Of a stretch of 6,450 nucleotides of DNA, positions 6,087 to 6,450 are shown in pieces. Under the pieces are notes generated by a model, which was given only the letters and a program-made list of their open reading frames with translations, was not told the origin of the DNA and did not search any database. A program made the position numbers and the translations under genes. Numbering within the stretch: position 1 is the first letter of the stretch; every line of letters starts with the position of its first letter. The DNA is from Anaerolineales bacterium (GTDB taxonomy: Bacteria; Chloroflexota; Anaerolineae; Anaerolineales; UBA6663): assembly GCA_016789165.1 (NCBI GenBank), contig JAEURL010000488.1, positions 1-6,450 on the forward strand, read 5' to 3'.

Positions 6087-6194
6087 TGACCTTCCGGCTA
6101 GGGCGCTGCGGCCACCAGCCTGAAATCAGTTGGCAAATGATTTACCGCTTAGCAGAGGCAAAGGATACGGAGGCCCGGCCCGTGGGAAGGCGGC

Positions 6195-6450
6195 CTAGGG
6201 CTTGCACTTTGGCTGGCCGGCCGGATTGGTGGGGCAGGCGGTGGGCGCGGCCTCAGACGGGGCCTCAGACGGGGCGGGATCAGTAGGTTTGTGGTCCAGC
6301 CCAGGCGGCGCATTCGTAGGCGCCGGCGCGGGGTCGGTGGGCTTGTTTTCCAGGCCGGGCGGAGTCGCGGGCGGCCCATGCGGCCGGCTGGTGGGCTCAG
6401 CCGTGGCTGGCGCTGGCGCCGTCGTGGCCGGCCCGGTGACCGCCGGGGCC
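6195..6450 (-). CDS. Proline-rich C-terminal tail of an unidentified, probably extracellular protein (partial)
   Basis: The last 84 codons of a minus-strand gene whose start lies beyond the right edge; the stop is TAG at 6195-6197. Frame support: the whole stretch is open, ends in a defined stop, and carries a repeat conserved at the protein level. Composition is very rich in Pro, Ala and Thr, as in unstructured linkers or wall-spanning tails. PPGLENKPTDPAP is repeated 18 residues later as PPGLDHKPTDPAP, followed by APSE twice and a short end with two cysteines 10 residues apart (ACPTNPAGQPKCKP) that could form a disulfide in an oxidising compartment. No catalytic domain is visible, so the function is unknown; Pro-rich tails of this kind occur on secreted or membrane-anchored proteins, including FecR-like and anti-sigma-type proteins, but nothing here decides between these. 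Confidence 0.75.
   Translation of the reverse strand, partial: APAVTGPATTAPAPATAEPTSRPHGPPATPPGLENKPTDPAPAPTNAPPGLDHKPTDPAPSEAPSEAAPTACPTNPAGQPKCKP
6249..6272. repeat. Perfect 12-nt tandem duplication inside the proline-rich tail
   Basis: GGCCTCAGACGG occurs twice head to tail (6249-6260 and 6261-6272). In the reading frame it adds one extra four-residue APSE unit. Perfect identity suggests recent slippage and possible length variation between strains. Confidence 0.8.

Larger units (their letters stand above)
5765..6194. other. Noncoding stretch between the proline-rich gene and the S8 protease gene
   Basis: 430 nt with no convincing gene; the open frames here on both strands are Arg/Pro/Gly-rich translations without ribosome sites. 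It should hold the 3' end of the proline-rich gene and the promoter and leader of the protease. Visible structures are an imperfect hairpin at 6062-6086, a near-perfect hairpin at 5922-5947 and overlapping inverted repeats at 5846-5871 in the predicted leader. A mildly AT-richer patch at about 6121-6160 is the likeliest promoter area, but I found no -35/-10 pair worth calling. Confidence 0.5.

Noticed and set aside
6171..6196. AGGCC/GGCCT inverted repeat over the stop codon of the proline-rich gene as a terminator.
   Set aside because: The stem is only 5 bp, followed by mismatches and a 16-nt loop, and it includes the stop codon itself.
6050..6379. Short frames on both strands (6050-6286 plus, 6149-6379 minus) at the right edge.
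   Set aside because: Both overlap the proline-rich tail, whose minus-strand frame is better supported by its conserved repeat and clear stop. The alternatives are Arg/Pro-rich shadows.

Overview
The window is GC-rich bacterial DNA with strong Shine-Dalgarno sites, GC-rich hairpins between genes, and four co-directional genes, all on the minus strand. The gene mix and the look of the proteins (secreted tripeptidyl-peptidase II-like subtilase, PhoX/DUF839-type propeller phosphatase, alkaline-phosphatase-superfamily enzyme) would fit a Chloroflexota bacterium. An actinobacterial origin cannot be excluded, and the taxonomic call is inference, not something read from a marker gene.

Layout in order of transcription (right to left). 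(1) 6450 to 6195: the C-terminal end of a proline-rich, probably extracellular protein, cut by the window edge. (2) About 430 nt without a gene (5765-6194), holding hairpins and the leader of the next gene. (3) 5764 to 2576: a 1062-residue secreted S8 serine protease with an intact Asp/His/Asn/Ser catalytic set and C-terminal beta-sandwich domains, ended by a perfect 28-nt palindrome. (4) 2442 to 667: a 591-residue secreted PhoX-like phosphatase with a Tat-like signal peptide, ended by a 16-bp hairpin. (5) A leader and intergenic stretch (166-562) with a local AT-rich patch, a candidate promoter and hairpins. (6) 165 to 1: the first 55 residues of a secreted alkaline-phosphatase-superfamily enzyme starting at GTG, cut by the left edge.

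The gaps (430, 133 and 501 nt) and the hairpins after genes 3 and 4 suggest separate transcription units rather than a tight operon. Three of the four proteins have export signals and the fourth looks extracellular. Two different phosphatase folds lie next to each other beside a large protease, so the region reads as an extracellular hydrolase cluster for releasing phosphate and peptides from organic matter. That joint role is inference. I found no RNA gene, mobile element, CRISPR array or attachment site, and nothing that clearly amounts to a new biological system. The most unusual items are a GGAGGCC word recurring in the noncoding stretches, a 12-mer shared by two gene leaders, and a protein repeat kept despite synonymous divergence in the proline-rich tail.
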